NCBI GenBank assembly: GCA_963823525.1 | Contig: CAWGLW010000004.1 | Span: 267,908-331,907 of the forward strand | Direction: 5' to 3' | Source: CAWGLW01 sp963823525 | GTDB taxonomy: Bacteria > Pseudomonadota > Gammaproteobacteria > Steroidobacterales > Steroidobacteraceae | DNA length: 64,000 bases | In this document: piece by piece, positions 1 through 8,735 of the stretch | Numbering within the stretch: position 1 is the first letter of the stretch | Layout of the letters: each line of letters begins with the position of its first letter | Notes under the pieces: model-generated | Databases searched by the model: none | The model's input: the letters and a program-made list of their open reading frames with translations, nothing else | What the model was told of the DNA's origin: nothing | Position numbers and translations under genes: made by a program

Positions 1-1011
1 GACTCCCACCGCATCGATCGGCGCACCCGCATCGAGCAACAGGCCGATTGCCCCCACGTTGCCCGTGCTCGCTGCCAGCATCAGCGGAGTTACATCAACC
101 CCGGGTGGCCCGGCCGGCGAGGCGCCCGCCGCGAGCAGGCGACGCAGGACGTCGGCGGAGCGACTGATCGAGTAGGTGACCACAGTCCACCCGGTCGAGC
201 TCACGGCCGATACCTCCGCTCCTCTCGAGAGGAGCAGATTGACGGTCGCCGGGTCGCCGCGTTCGACGGCCCTCATCAGCGGCGTCACTCCCGCCCGGTT
301 GGCGAGGTTCACATCCGCACCACTGTCGAGCAACGTGTCTATAGCCGCCGAATTGCCCGACCAGATGGCCAGCAGCAGCGCGCTGCTGCCGTCGTTCATG
401 ACCAGCCGGGCGTTGGCCCCGCGCTTCAATAGTTCGGCGATGGCCGGCGCACGGCCATTCCCGGCCGCGTAAAGCAGTGCACTCAATCCCGCCTTGTCAC
501 GATGATCCATTTCGGCCCCGGCATCGAGCAACGCATCGATGCATGCCGGTTTGCCCTGGGCGGCTGCCAGTGAGAGTGCCTGGCGTCCTCCGGGATCGAC
601 TGCATCCACCATCGCGCCCGTGCCGAGCAGTTGGTTGACCACCTCACAGTGCCCGCCCCGGGCCGCCCGAAGCAACGCGGTTTCGTCCGTCTCGCTTCGC
701 GCATTGGGGTCTGCACCGGCGCGCAGCAGCAGGGCAACCGTATCAGTGCGTCCGCGCGCCGCGGCCTCCATGAGCGCCGAGTTGCCCTCATCATCACGCG
801 CGTGCGGTGAAACACCTGCGTCGAGCAGGCGACGCACCGCATCCGCGTCACCGGCTGACGCGGCCGCTACCAACTGCTCTGCTGATTCCGGGCCGTTAGC
901 AACCTTCACAGTCTGCTCGACGGCCGTGGTGGCGTCATCCGGCAGCGATGCGCAGGCGACAAGGCCGAACGTCAGCAGGTAAACAGCAGTGCGCAGAGTC
1001 GTCTGAATCAC
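1..1011 (-). CDS. Ankyrin-repeat lipoprotein (C-terminus off the left edge)
   Basis: The minus-strand frame is open from a GTG at 1011 to the window edge, 337 codons with no stop, so the C-terminus is missing. The N-terminus has a hydrophobic segment ending in LVAC (about residues 19-22), a lipobox for lipid attachment at Cys22. From about residue 50 onward it is built of roughly 33-residue ankyrin units with recurring LLxAGA, D-N-A-x-x-G-x-(S/T)-A-L and A-A-x-x-G motifs. Ankyrin repeats mediate protein-protein contacts; this one would face the periplasm from a membrane anchor. No enzymatic domain is visible. The GTG start was chosen because it precedes the signal sequence; the ribosome site (GGGGG about 10 nt upstream) is weak. 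The neighbouring CARDB gene is on the same strand but separated by a hairpin. Confidence 0.85.
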   Translation of the reverse strand, partial: MIQTTLRTAVYLLTFGLVACASLPDDATTAVEQTVKVANGPESAEQLVAAASAGDADAVRRLLDAGVSPHARDDEGNSALMEAAARGRTDTVALLLRAGADPNARSETDETALLRAARGGHCEVVNQLLGTGAMVDAVDPGGRQALSLAAAQGKPACIDALLDAGAEMDHRDKAGLSALLYAAGNGRAPAIAELLKRGANARLVMNDGSSALLLAIWSGNSAAIDTLLDSGADVNLANRAGVTPLMRAVERGDPATVNLLLSRGAEVSAVSSTGWTVVTYSISRSADVLRRLLAAGASPAGPPGVDVTPLMLAASTGNVGAIGLLLDAGAPIDAVGV

Positions 1012-1033
1012 GTTCGAAAAGCCCCCGATCAAG

Positions 1034-1061
1034 GGCGGGACCGGATGGCTCCGGCCCCGCC
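1034..1061 (-). terminator. Hairpin terminator after the CARDB gene
   Basis: GGCGGGaCCGGA (1034-1045) pairs with TCCGGcCCCGCC (1050-1061) around a 4-nt loop, with one internal mismatch. It lies 18 nt past the stop of the 1079-3028 gene. There is no clean T-run directly after it; CTTTTC appears about 15 nt further on, so termination may be weak. Confidence 0.5.
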
Positions 1062-1078
1062 TGCCCGATGATGCCGAA

Positions 1079-3028
1079 CTAGCGGATCACAGTGCTCGCC
1101 GTGTAACTGTTGTTGGCGGTGTTCGTGTCGCCATCGGCGATCAGCGTTGCGGTCCAGTTGACCGTACCGCCGGGATTATCGACCAGCCACGAGAATGTCG
1201 TCTTCTCGCTCTCGCCGGGCGCCATCGGACCGAAGACGAAGCTCTGCGTCTCGATCGTCACGCCGTCGAGCGTGCCGACGATGTTCAGGACACCAGAGGC
1301 AATCGCAGGTCCGTAGTTAGCTACCGTGGCGTCGATTTTTCGAACGTCACCGTACTTCACTTTAGACGGCACCTTGAACTCGGTCACGGCCATATCGAAC
1401 GCGGTTGCAGGCGGCTCGACACCACCGCCCTCGCCCTCGTAGACGATCTCGAGCCGGGCTTTAAAAATCGAAGTCGGCTTCTGGTCGCCCTTGATATAGA
1501 CCGCGAGGTCGAAGTCCGGGGTCAGCGGCAGACCGTTGATCGATATTCCGTTTGGGGCTGCTGGATTTCCGTCCGGAGCCAGGTTCTGCAGGTTTTGCGC
1601 TGCGTCGATCCAGCCACGGCTCGAAAGCAGCGGCGATTCCGGGATCGTGTCACTCGACTTCCAGTCCAGCAGGTTGATCGTCGTCACCGTCGGCTCACCG
1701 ACCTCGTACTTGATGTTTTCCGAGGTGAAGGGCACCGGGCTGCATTCGATCAACGGGATTTCGAGGCCCGGGATGTCCTGGCCAAACTTGTTGGCTCTCA
1801 GCCGCCAGCGCGGGCCGATTCCGCTGACCGGGTCAGGCTCAAACGGATCGCGTTGTATCGTCGTGTACCAGGCGTTCGTGAACCCCTCCACAAGGTCCGC
1901 CGAGTAGGCTGGATCCGCATCCTGGCCTTCACCTCGAACAGGCGTCTTGAGGTATGTGCCCTCGGGGAGGTAGTCGCCATCGCCCTCGTAGCATTCGCCG
2001 ACTGAGTAGCGGTACTCGCCGATCGCCAGATACTTCGGGATACGGCCCGTCGCGCCTTCATTCTCCATGTCCTCCGGGCGTAACTGGTCGTTCGGGTTGT
2101 TGGTGATCAGGTGCTCGACGATCAGCCTGGCCTCGAGGACTGGGAAGTCCGTTTCCGGATTGTCCTTCCACTCCTGCGGCAACGGCAGTTTCGCGTAGAT
2201 GCGCACGTCATTCGGACGCTTGACCAGGTTGCCGAAGCGGTACAGCGCCTTACCGTCGTCCTTGAACGTCAGTCCGTAGTCGGGTCCGACCGCGATCTGG
2301 TCACGCACGGTCGATTCGTTGGCCGGCAGAATCTCACCTGGCTCGAGCGGGTCGCCCGGTATGCCGCCCACGACCTTTCTCAGCGTATTGTCCAGCTTGC
2401 CTTCAGCGCAGGTTCCGATCACTTCGCCGGTTGCCGGGTTCGTCAGCGGCCCCTGCTCGCCGGTTGCCGGATCCGCGTAAAGATACGGAATCGTCTCGAA
2501 ACAGGTCTTCACATGCTCCAGCACGGAATAGTGCTCCGTCGAGCACTTGATGCTGGTGCCGCCGAGACCGGCACACCAGGTGCCCATGTTGGACTTCACC
2601 TTGAACGTGTCGGTTGGTACGTTGGAAACGCGCAGGCCAACGATCTGGTTATTCTCGTAGATGTCGCCGACCCAGCCTTCGCCCCAGACCCCATCGTCTC
2701 TTGACTTTGTCGCCGCGCCGACGAAATCGCTGACGATAAAACCAAACTCCGAATTCACCGGGTACAGCATGATGCCGGTCTTGTCGGGCTCCGGCTGCGG
2801 CCCACCCAGCGGGCAGGATGGACTCCCGTCGACTGGCAGGCCGCAAATGATCGTCGGGTCCTCGGCGAAGACACTGCCGTCGAAGCCACCCTGCACGTCA
2901 TCAACCGAGAACGTGTGTTCGACTGAATGGGTCACCTCGGCTGCCAGGCCGGTACCGGCGGCCGCGAGCGTAAATGCTCCCGCGAGTGACAGCAAGAAAG
3001 GACGCGTCCTGCAGAATTGTCTAGACAT
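1079..3028 (-). CDS. Secreted protein with C-terminal CARDB-like domain
   Basis: A 649-residue protein. The frame extends further upstream, but the ATG at 3028 has a good ribosome site (AAGGAGC, 7 nt away) and is directly followed by a Sec signal peptide (basic start, hydrophobic LLSLAGAFTLAAAG, cleavage near LAA). The mature protein is acidic and rich in Gly, Pro and Asp, with a few Cys. Residues about 540-649 resemble a CARDB/adhesin-like beta-sandwich: an AVTEFKVPSKVKYGD opening, then ATVANYGP, FGPMAPGES and a DGDTNTANN ending. CARDB domains are found in bacterial and archaeal surface or secreted proteins. The central 500 residues match no family I recognise and show no catalytic motif. 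It appears to be a single-gene unit ended by a hairpin. Confidence 0.8.
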   Translation of the reverse strand: MSRQFCRTRPFLLSLAGAFTLAAAGTGLAAEVTHSVEHTFSVDDVQGGFDGSVFAEDPTIICGLPVDGSPSCPLGGPQPEPDKTGIMLYPVNSEFGFIVSDFVGAATKSRDDGVWGEGWVGDIYENNQIVGLRVSNVPTDTFKVKSNMGTWCAGLGGTSIKCSTEHYSVLEHVKTCFETIPYLYADPATGEQGPLTNPATGEVIGTCAEGKLDNTLRKVVGGIPGDPLEPGEILPANESTVRDQIAVGPDYGLTFKDDGKALYRFGNLVKRPNDVRIYAKLPLPQEWKDNPETDFPVLEARLIVEHLITNNPNDQLRPEDMENEGATGRIPKYLAIGEYRYSVGECYEGDGDYLPEGTYLKTPVRGEGQDADPAYSADLVEGFTNAWYTTIQRDPFEPDPVSGIGPRWRLRANKFGQDIPGLEIPLIECSPVPFTSENIKYEVGEPTVTTINLLDWKSSDTIPESPLLSSRGWIDAAQNLQNLAPDGNPAAPNGISINGLPLTPDFDLAVYIKGDQKPTSIFKARLEIVYEGEGGGVEPPATAFDMAVTEFKVPSKVKYGDVRKIDATVANYGPAIASGVLNIVGTLDGVTIETQSFVFGPMAPGESEKTTFSWLVDNPGGTVNWTATLIADGDTNTANNSYTASTVIR

Positions 3029-3459
3029 GGTTTGCTCCTTGTCAGATAGCCAGTGGATACCGCCCAGCGCCACGCGCGAAGCGCCGATCGCGCGCAGCCG
3101 CAGACGCAGCGGCATAGCTGCGTTGTAACGGTGCAGGCGATTGGCTTTTGCGGGAGTCGTGGTGCTGCTGGTTGAGGAGGTGACTGCCGGTGAGGCGGTC
3201 AGATCGTCTTCTGATAACGGAAACACACGCCATCGGCCGGACAGCTTAGGGTCCGACCGATACGCGGTCGTACCCCCAGCTCTATGTACCGAAGTCATGG
3301 CCCCTCCCCAGGGGCGCAACCAGAGCCTGTTATTTAACAGCCTGAACGCGAAGTTCCTATGAGGGTTACTCCCATCCGTGCAGCTGCGTATGCGCCGCCG
3401 GTTTGAGCCTGCGATACTGGCGCGTCTGTGCGTCGCGGCCGATCAGCGATTATGTAAAG
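3029..3459. other. Intergenic region upstream of the CARDB gene
   Basis: Together with the palindrome that follows, this is a 480-bp gap between two minus-strand genes. It must contain the promoter of the CARDB gene. I saw no convincing sigma-70 hexamer pair and no sigma-54 match. Minus-strand translation stays open through most of it, but that reading lacks a ribosome site and has low-complexity composition, so I do not call it coding. Confidence 0.4.
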
Positions 3460-3505
3460 TTCGGGGACAGTTTACTTATCTCGAGATAAGTAAACTGTCC
3501 CCGAA
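3460..3505. repeat. Perfect 46-bp palindrome, repeat family copy 1
   Basis: The left arm 3460-3482 contains GGGGACAGTTTACTTATCTC and the right arm 3483-3505 is its exact reverse complement, with no spacer. It begins 3 nt beyond the stop codon of the 3509-4486 gene, so it may also act as its transcription terminator. Divergent copies lie at 58261-58338, 59847-59867 and 62757-62879. Confidence 0.9.
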
Positions 3506-3508
3506 TTG

Positions 3509-4486
3509 TTATGCGGCGAGCATGCCTTCGAGTCGCTGCCGGATCAGTGCATCGGCCTCGGTCATGATCCGATCGATCAATTCCTTGCAGGTCGGGATAT
3601 CGTGGATCAACCCCGCGACCATGCCGCAGGACCAGGCGCCGGCTTCCATATCGCCGTCCATCATAACTTTCGGGTAGACGCCGGCCACCTGCTCGAAGAT
3701 ATCCTGGATCTTCAGTGCGTCACCCTTCTCTTTCTCGATACGCAGGATCTCATCGACGGCCGAGTTCTGCATCACTCTCTCCGTGTTGCGCAGACCGCGC
3801 ATCACGAGCCGCGTGTCGAGTTCCGTCGCGGCGACGATCGCCTTTTTTACGTTCTCATGCACCGGCGCTTCCCGGGTCGCGATAAATCGAGTCCCCATGT
3901 TGATGCCCTCGGCACCCATTGCGAGCGATGCGACCAGCGAGCGCCCGTCGGCCATGCCCCCCGAGGCGACAAACGGGATCGTCAACTCATCGGCCGCACG
4001 CGGCAACAGGATCATGTTCGGAATATCGTCTTCGCCCGGGTGACCGCCGCACTCGAAGCCGTCTACGCTGACCGCGTCGCATCCAATCTGCTCGGCTTTC
4101 AGCGAATGGCGCACCGACGTGCACTTGTGGATCACCTTGATTCCGGCTTCTTTCAGTATCGGAAGGTATTGCGCCGGGTTGCGGCCCGCCGTCTCCACCG
4201 CCTTGACGCCACCGTCGATGATCGCCGCGATGTACTCGGGATACGGGGGATCGGTGAACGCGGGCAGAAACGTAAGGTTTACACCGAAGGGCTTGTCGGT
4301 CATTGCCCGGCACTTCGCGATCTCCGCCGCGAGCGCCTCCGGCGTCTTCTGGGTCAGCCCCGTGATGATGCCGAGACCGCCAGCGTTGGACACCGCTGCC
4401 GCCAGCTCGGCAAACCCCACGTAGTGCATGCCGCCCTGGATGATGGGATGCTCGATACCAAAGAGTTCAGTAATGCGTGTTTTCAT
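3509..4486 (-). CDS. Nitronate monooxygenase-family FMN enzyme
   Basis: A 325-residue TIM-barrel flavoprotein of the nitronate monooxygenase / 2-nitropropane dioxygenase family, which uses FMN and O2 to oxidise nitronates; related proteins include enoyl reductases, so the substrate is uncertain. Visible family motifs: IIQGGM (15-20), AGGLG (35-39), GGHPGEDD (147-154), SGGMADGR (175-182) and GAEGINMGTRF (191-201), the last two being typical phosphate/FMN-binding segments. The length is normal for the family. It is cytosolic, with no signal peptide. The ATG at 4486 starts the conserved MKTRITELFGI block. A divergent FAD-linked oxidase begins 167 bp away at 4653. A perfect palindrome follows the stop. 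Confidence 0.9.
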   Translation of the reverse strand: MKTRITELFGIEHPIIQGGMHYVGFAELAAAVSNAGGLGIITGLTQKTPEALAAEIAKCRAMTDKPFGVNLTFLPAFTDPPYPEYIAAIIDGGVKAVETAGRNPAQYLPILKEAGIKVIHKCTSVRHSLKAEQIGCDAVSVDGFECGGHPGEDDIPNMILLPRAADELTIPFVASGGMADGRSLVASLAMGAEGINMGTRFIATREAPVHENVKKAIVAATELDTRLVMRGLRNTERVMQNSAVDEILRIEKEKGDALKIQDIFEQVAGVYPKVMMDGDMEAGAWSCGMVAGLIHDIPTCKELIDRIMTEADALIRQRLEGMLAA

Positions 4487-4652
4487 TCGTCGCTCGCCCT
4501 GACTGTCGTTTACGATCCGCCAGTTTCCCGCATTTACCGATTGCTGTCACAGCACCCGACGCTTTGCGATCGGCAGGCGCGTGCCGCTGCCCTTGCAGCC
4601 TGCTCACCCCATGGGATTCAATACACCTACGAATCGTACCAGGAGAGCCCCG

Positions 4653-6263
4653 ATGCCTTTCGACAGTGACCGCAATTTCTGGGGATGGGGCGTCAACTCC
4701 GTGGTTTTTCCGGCCGATCGCCTGTCCCGGGTCGTGCAGTTCCTTTCTACCCTCCTGGGCCGACCGGTCGCAGATGCAATACCGGCGCCATCCCTCGACG
4801 ATCTGCGCATGCCGGAGCCGGCGCTCGAGATTCCCGAAGAATTCAGGGCATTCGTGAGCGGTGATCGATACGCCCGCGCAACGCACACCTACGGCAAGGC
4901 ATTTCGCGACATCGTGCGCGGCCTGAGCGGCGACTATTCGGCAGCGCCCGATCTCGTGGCCTACCCCAGGAACGAGCAACAGATTGCGGCCCTGCTCGAC
5001 TGGGCGCAACGTGAAGCAGTTGCGGTCATTCCTTTTGGCGGCGGGTCGAGTGTCGTCGGCGGCGTCGAAGCGCCCCGCACCGGGCGTGATCGTTATGCGG
5101 GCGTGCTTACGCTGGACCTGTGCGAACAAGACCAGGTGCTCGAGATCGACAGGGAATCACGTTGCGCTCGTGTGCAGGGTGGTGCCTATGGGCCCGCACT
5201 TGAACGACAACTCAAACCCCATGGCTACACGCTGCGCCATTTTCCGCAGAGCTTCGAGTTTTCCACCGTCGGCGGGTGGATTGCGACGCGGGCAGGCGGT
5301 CATTACGCGACGGTGTACACGCACATCGACGACTTCGTCGAAAGCCTGCGCATGATCACGCCCGCGGGCATCGTGCAGACCCGGCGCCTTCCCGGCAATG
5401 GTGCCGGCCCACAGGAAGACCGGCTGCTGATTGGTTCGGAAGGCGTGCTCGGCGTGATCACGGAAGCCTGGCTGAGACTGCAGGACATTCCGCGCTTCAG
5501 GGCGGGCTGCAGCGTGCGCTTCGAAACGTTCGAGAGCGGCGCAGCCGCCTGCCGCGAACTCGCACTATCGGGCCTCTTCCCGGCCAATGCGCGGCTGATT
5601 CAGCGCGAGGAGACAGCGTTCATGGGAGCCGGGGATGGACGGCATCACCTGTTGGTGCTTGGGTTTGAATCGGCGTCCCTGCCGCAGGCCGACAAGCTCG
5701 AGGCCGCTGTTTCGATCTGTGCCGCACAGGGCGGCGAGGCGCAACAGGCCACCACCGGCGGGCCGGGAGATGCACAAGGCAGCACCACCGCGGATCAATG
5801 GAAGCAGGCGTTTATGCAGGCGCCCTATATGCGCGACGAACTCGTGCGCCGTGGCCTTGTGATCGAGACCTTCGAGACCTGCACGACCTGGAGTAACTTC
5901 CCGGTTCTCGATGCCGCGATTCGCCGCGCGGCACGCGAAGCCATGCAGGCGCAATGCGGCGGCGGCATCATTACCTGCCGCTTTACGCATCTCTATCCGG
6001 ACGGCCCTGCACCGTATTATACCGTGATCGCCCCGGGCGAACCCGGTCGGCAGCTCGCGCAATGGGATGCCATCAAGGATGCGGTCTCCCGGGCCCTGAT
6101 CGATAACGGTGCGACGATCACCCACCATCACGCGGTCGGCAAGGACCACCGGCCTTACTACCTGGAACAGAACGATCCGCTGTCGCTGTCGATGCTGCAG
6201 GCGGCCCGCCGAACCGTTGACCCGAGGGGCATCATGAATCCGGGAACGCTGCTGCCGGACTGA
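4653..6263 (+). CDS. FAD-linked oxidase, alkyl-DHAP synthase-like
   Basis: A 536-residue flavoprotein with an N-terminal FAD_binding_4 (PCMH-type) domain and a C-terminal FAD-oxidase domain. The FAD pyrophosphate loop reads FGGGSSVVGGVE (about 127-138). Near the C-terminus THHHAVG (about 489-495) resembles the His cluster needed by alkyldihydroxyacetonephosphate synthase, and the protein ends in the common IMNPGTLLPD. The AGPS-like subgroup also includes D-lactate/glycolate dehydrogenase relatives, so the substrate is not certain. The ATG at 4653 was preferred over an upstream in-frame start because AGGAGA lies 6 nt before it. It is convergent with the coiled-coil gene (13-nt gap) and divergent from the NMO-like gene. 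Confidence 0.85.
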   Translation: MPFDSDRNFWGWGVNSVVFPADRLSRVVQFLSTLLGRPVADAIPAPSLDDLRMPEPALEIPEEFRAFVSGDRYARATHTYGKAFRDIVRGLSGDYSAAPDLVAYPRNEQQIAALLDWAQREAVAVIPFGGGSSVVGGVEAPRTGRDRYAGVLTLDLCEQDQVLEIDRESRCARVQGGAYGPALERQLKPHGYTLRHFPQSFEFSTVGGWIATRAGGHYATVYTHIDDFVESLRMITPAGIVQTRRLPGNGAGPQEDRLLIGSEGVLGVITEAWLRLQDIPRFRAGCSVRFETFESGAAACRELALSGLFPANARLIQREETAFMGAGDGRHHLLVLGFESASLPQADKLEAAVSICAAQGGEAQQATTGGPGDAQGSTTADQWKQAFMQAPYMRDELVRRGLVIETFETCTTWSNFPVLDAAIRRAAREAMQAQCGGGIITCRFTHLYPDGPAPYYTVIAPGEPGRQLAQWDAIKDAVSRALIDNGATITHHHAVGKDHRPYYLEQNDPLSLSMLQAARRTVDPRGIMNPGTLLPD

Positions 6264-6276
6264 GGCGGCTTGCGGG

Positions 6277-7308
6277 TCAGCGCAGCAAAGACTTGTAGAT
6301 ATCCCAGTATTCGTCGAGCAGCACGTTCGCCGGCACACCGTCCTTCGCAGGCTTGAGCGCAGGAACACTCTCCGGCGAAGGAATCGCGTCCGCATCCGCC
6401 TTGTACGAGACCGAGCGACGCAGCCGATCCGTGCGCGCCTTGATGTCGGGCAGGTCTTCCTGCATCTGTTCGAGTTCCGCGATTGCGCTGCTGGCGCCCC
6501 GGATCAGTGACTCGCACGCGGCGCGCTCACCGTACGAGGTCTCATAGACGCGCTTCACCGTGCTCTGCCGCGCAAGGTCGGCCAGGCCCTTGAGGCTCAG
6601 GCGCTCGTAAAGCGACTCGGCCAGACCGAGCACCGCGAGGTTGACCGCACGCCGGCCCTCAATGCTCATGCCCTCGAACAGCGGCGGTGGTTCCGATTCG
6701 ATATCTTCGCGACGCTGCCGGAGCTCTGTGAGCTCGTGCTGGACGGTCTCGAGCCGCAGGGCGCGAGCGCTGACTTCTTCCGTCAGCTTCCGCCGGCGAA
6801 AATAATTCCAGAAGCCGTGCATCGATGTCAGCCTCGCCCTGGCGCTTAACTGCTCCGCCTCCAGTTCATCGGCCAGAATCCGGGCCTCGCCGATTTCGCG
6901 GTCAAGGTCACCGACACGCTGGCCCTGCAAACGCTCGAATTTCTCGAGCTGCTGGCGTCGCTCTCGATCTTTCTGCTGCCGGGCGAGCTCCGCCGAGAAA
7001 TGCTGCAGGCGACGCGATGCGGCGCGCCAGACGGCGCGCAGGTGGAAATAAGCGATGCTCTTGTAGCCCTCGTCGGGCCGGCCGAGGTATTGCTCCAGCT
7101 CGGCGAGCTGCTCCTCGACCCGCATCGTCGCACCTTCCTGCAACTTCAGCCGATCGAGTAACTGGTGGCGTTCTTCGTCGAGCGCGTTGAGTTCTTTTTT
7201 CAGTTCGACGCGATTGCGGAACAGCGCAAGGAGACGTTCATCCTCGATCGGTGTCCCACGACCGGTGAGCCGGTAGGCACCGTGCCTCAGGCTGTCACGC
7301 AGGCTCAT
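6277..7308 (-). CDS. Coiled-coil protein of unknown function
   Basis: A 343-residue protein dominated by charged alpha-helical sequence (Glu, Arg, Leu, Gln), with long heptad-like stretches from about residue 25 to 190 and a short more globular C-terminal part. It has no signal peptide or membrane segment, and I do not recognise a family. The start at 7308 (MSLRDSLRHG) lies 14 bp inside the end of the DUF1249 gene, so the two are probably translationally coupled. A longer in-frame start at 7374 exists, but its extra 22 residues lie wholly inside the upstream gene. The function is unknown; a structural or cytoskeletal-type role is only a guess. Confidence 0.75.
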   Translation of the reverse strand: MSLRDSLRHGAYRLTGRGTPIEDERLLALFRNRVELKKELNALDEERHQLLDRLKLQEGATMRVEEQLAELEQYLGRPDEGYKSIAYFHLRAVWRAASRRLQHFSAELARQQKDRERRQQLEKFERLQGQRVGDLDREIGEARILADELEAEQLSARARLTSMHGFWNYFRRRKLTEEVSARALRLETVQHELTELRQRREDIESEPPPLFEGMSIEGRRAVNLAVLGLAESLYERLSLKGLADLARQSTVKRVYETSYGERAACESLIRGASSAIAELEQMQEDLPDIKARTDRLRRSVSYKADADAIPSPESVPALKPAKDGVPANVLLDEYWDIYKSLLR

Positions 7309-7780
7309 GAACCGCGGTCTGCGGTCGTGCGATGGCCGCCACGAAGCGATGCCCGCGCTCCTCGAGGTAATCAAGCCACTTGTTGAGCATCATGTTGCGC
7401 AGCCAGCGCTCGCCGAGCGACGCAGACAGGCTGCAGCGGATGGTCTCCAGGCTCGGGTGGCGGATCCACTGCGAGCAGTGACTGGCCTCGGCGAGCCTCG
7501 CGTCATGATAGATGCGCACTTCGAGATCGGGATCGGCCACCTGGCCGTCTTCGAACAGGTAGGTCAGTCGCAGGATAGAGGTATAGCGGCATTGCTCGAC
7601 CAGTTCGAGGTGCAGGTCGCAGTCATCATCGGTCCGCGAGACGATGTGTCCGGTAACGCCGCGGACATCATGCACCAGGGCGCGCAACCGGACGTAATTG
7701 CTTTCATACAGCGTCATGAGGCTGACAAAGCTGGCCGGCCGAGCACGCCACGAAGTGATGCACAGGCTATCCTCGATCAT
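7295..7780 (-). CDS. DUF1249 family protein (YqiB-like)
   Basis: A 161-residue protein matching the DUF1249 family (E. coli YqiB). Recognisable features are the N-terminal YESNYVRLRALV, a central LRLTYLF block, the DPDLEVRIYHDARLAE segment and the C-terminal NKWLDYLEERGHRF. It is cytosolic with no known biochemical function; in many gammaproteobacteria the gene sits near nucleotide-pyrophosphatase or cAMP phosphodiesterase genes, which is not the case here. It overlaps the downstream coiled-coil gene by 14 bp. ppsR lies 55 bp downstream of nothing shared: it starts upstream on the same strand, so co-transcription from the ppsR side is possible. Confidence 0.85.
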   Translation of the reverse strand: MIEDSLCITSWRARPASFVSLMTLYESNYVRLRALVHDVRGVTGHIVSRTDDDCDLHLELVEQCRYTSILRLTYLFEDGQVADPDLEVRIYHDARLAEASHCSQWIRHPSLETIRCSLSASLGERWLRNMMLNKWLDYLEERGHRFVAAIARPQTAVHEPA

Positions 7781-7835
7781 GGCCGGAATATAGCACAGGG
7801 TTTTCGGGTAACCGTGACCCAGGGCACCGTTTCAA

Positions 7836-8660
7836 CTATGGGCGCAACCTGCGTTCAATGCCCTTCGCGTCAATTATTCGGCTCGCTATTTCCTCTATCG
7901 AGCATTCCGTGGTATCGAGCTGCGGGACTCCGAACCGCCGCAGGATTCCCTCCGCCGTGCGCACCTCGTACTCACACTGGGCCAGCGACGCGTAGCGGCT
8001 GTCGGGCTTGCGCTCCGTGCGGATCTGCTGGAGGCGACTTGGCTGGATCGTCAGCCCGAACAGCTTGTCCGTGTGGACGCGCAGCATCGCGGGCAGTTCC
8101 CCGCTCTCGAAATCGTCATCGGTGAGCGGATAATTGGCCGCAAAGACGCCGTATTGCATCGCCATGTAAATGCAGGTCGGTGTCTTGCCCGAGCGCGACA
8201 CGCCGGCCAGTATCACGTCCGCTTTGGAATAGTCCGAGCTGACCGCACCATCATCGGCGGACAACGCGAAGTTGGTCGCGGCAATCCGGGCGCTGTAGGT
8301 ATTTACATCCGCGATGCCGTGTGCCCGCCCTTGCCGCATGGTGGACTTGACCTGCAGTTCGTCTTCCAGAGGCCGCAGAAAAGCCGCAAAGAAATCAAGG
8401 AACAGGCCGTTGCTGCGCTGCACAGCGTCGCGCAGGTCCTCCCTGACGAGCGTGCTGAAGACGACCGGACGAAGGCCATCGGCCTGCCCGGTCGCATTGA
8501 TCCGGCGTACGGCCTCCTCTGCCTTGTCAACGGTGGATAGGAATGGCAGAGTCACTTGTCGAAATTCGAGGCCTTCGAATTGCGTGAGCAGGCTGTGACC
8601 CATGGTCTCCGCGGTAACGCCGGTCTGGTCGGAGACAAAGAAAACTGTGCGACGGGCCAT
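7836..8660 (-). CDS. ppsR: PEP synthase regulatory kinase/pyrophosphorylase
   Basis: A 274-residue DUF299-family enzyme. The family inactivates PEP synthase by ADP-dependent phosphorylation of a threonine next to the catalytic His and reactivates it by phosphate-dependent pyrophosphorylysis. The start RTVFFVSDQTGVTAET (3-18) is the family signature and GVSRSGKTP (153-161) is the nucleotide-binding P-loop. The length fits E. coli PpsR (277 residues). The ATG at 8660 was chosen for homology and a GAGG site upstream; an in-frame ATG at 8705 would add 15 residues. It is divergent from ppsA, 75 bp away, the normal pairing of regulator and target. Confidence 0.95.
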   Translation of the reverse strand: MARRTVFFVSDQTGVTAETMGHSLLTQFEGLEFRQVTLPFLSTVDKAEEAVRRINATGQADGLRPVVFSTLVREDLRDAVQRSNGLFLDFFAAFLRPLEDELQVKSTMRQGRAHGIADVNTYSARIAATNFALSADDGAVSSDYSKADVILAGVSRSGKTPTCIYMAMQYGVFAANYPLTDDDFESGELPAMLRVHTDKLFGLTIQPSRLQQIRTERKPDSRYASLAQCEYEVRTAEGILRRFGVPQLDTTECSIEEIASRIIDAKGIERRLRP

Positions 8661-8735
8661 CGGCGCCTCGTGTTCCTGATTCGTGCTATTCGTGTCATTC
8701 TTCATGCCCAACGTTGAAGTAGCAAGGGGTCTGGC

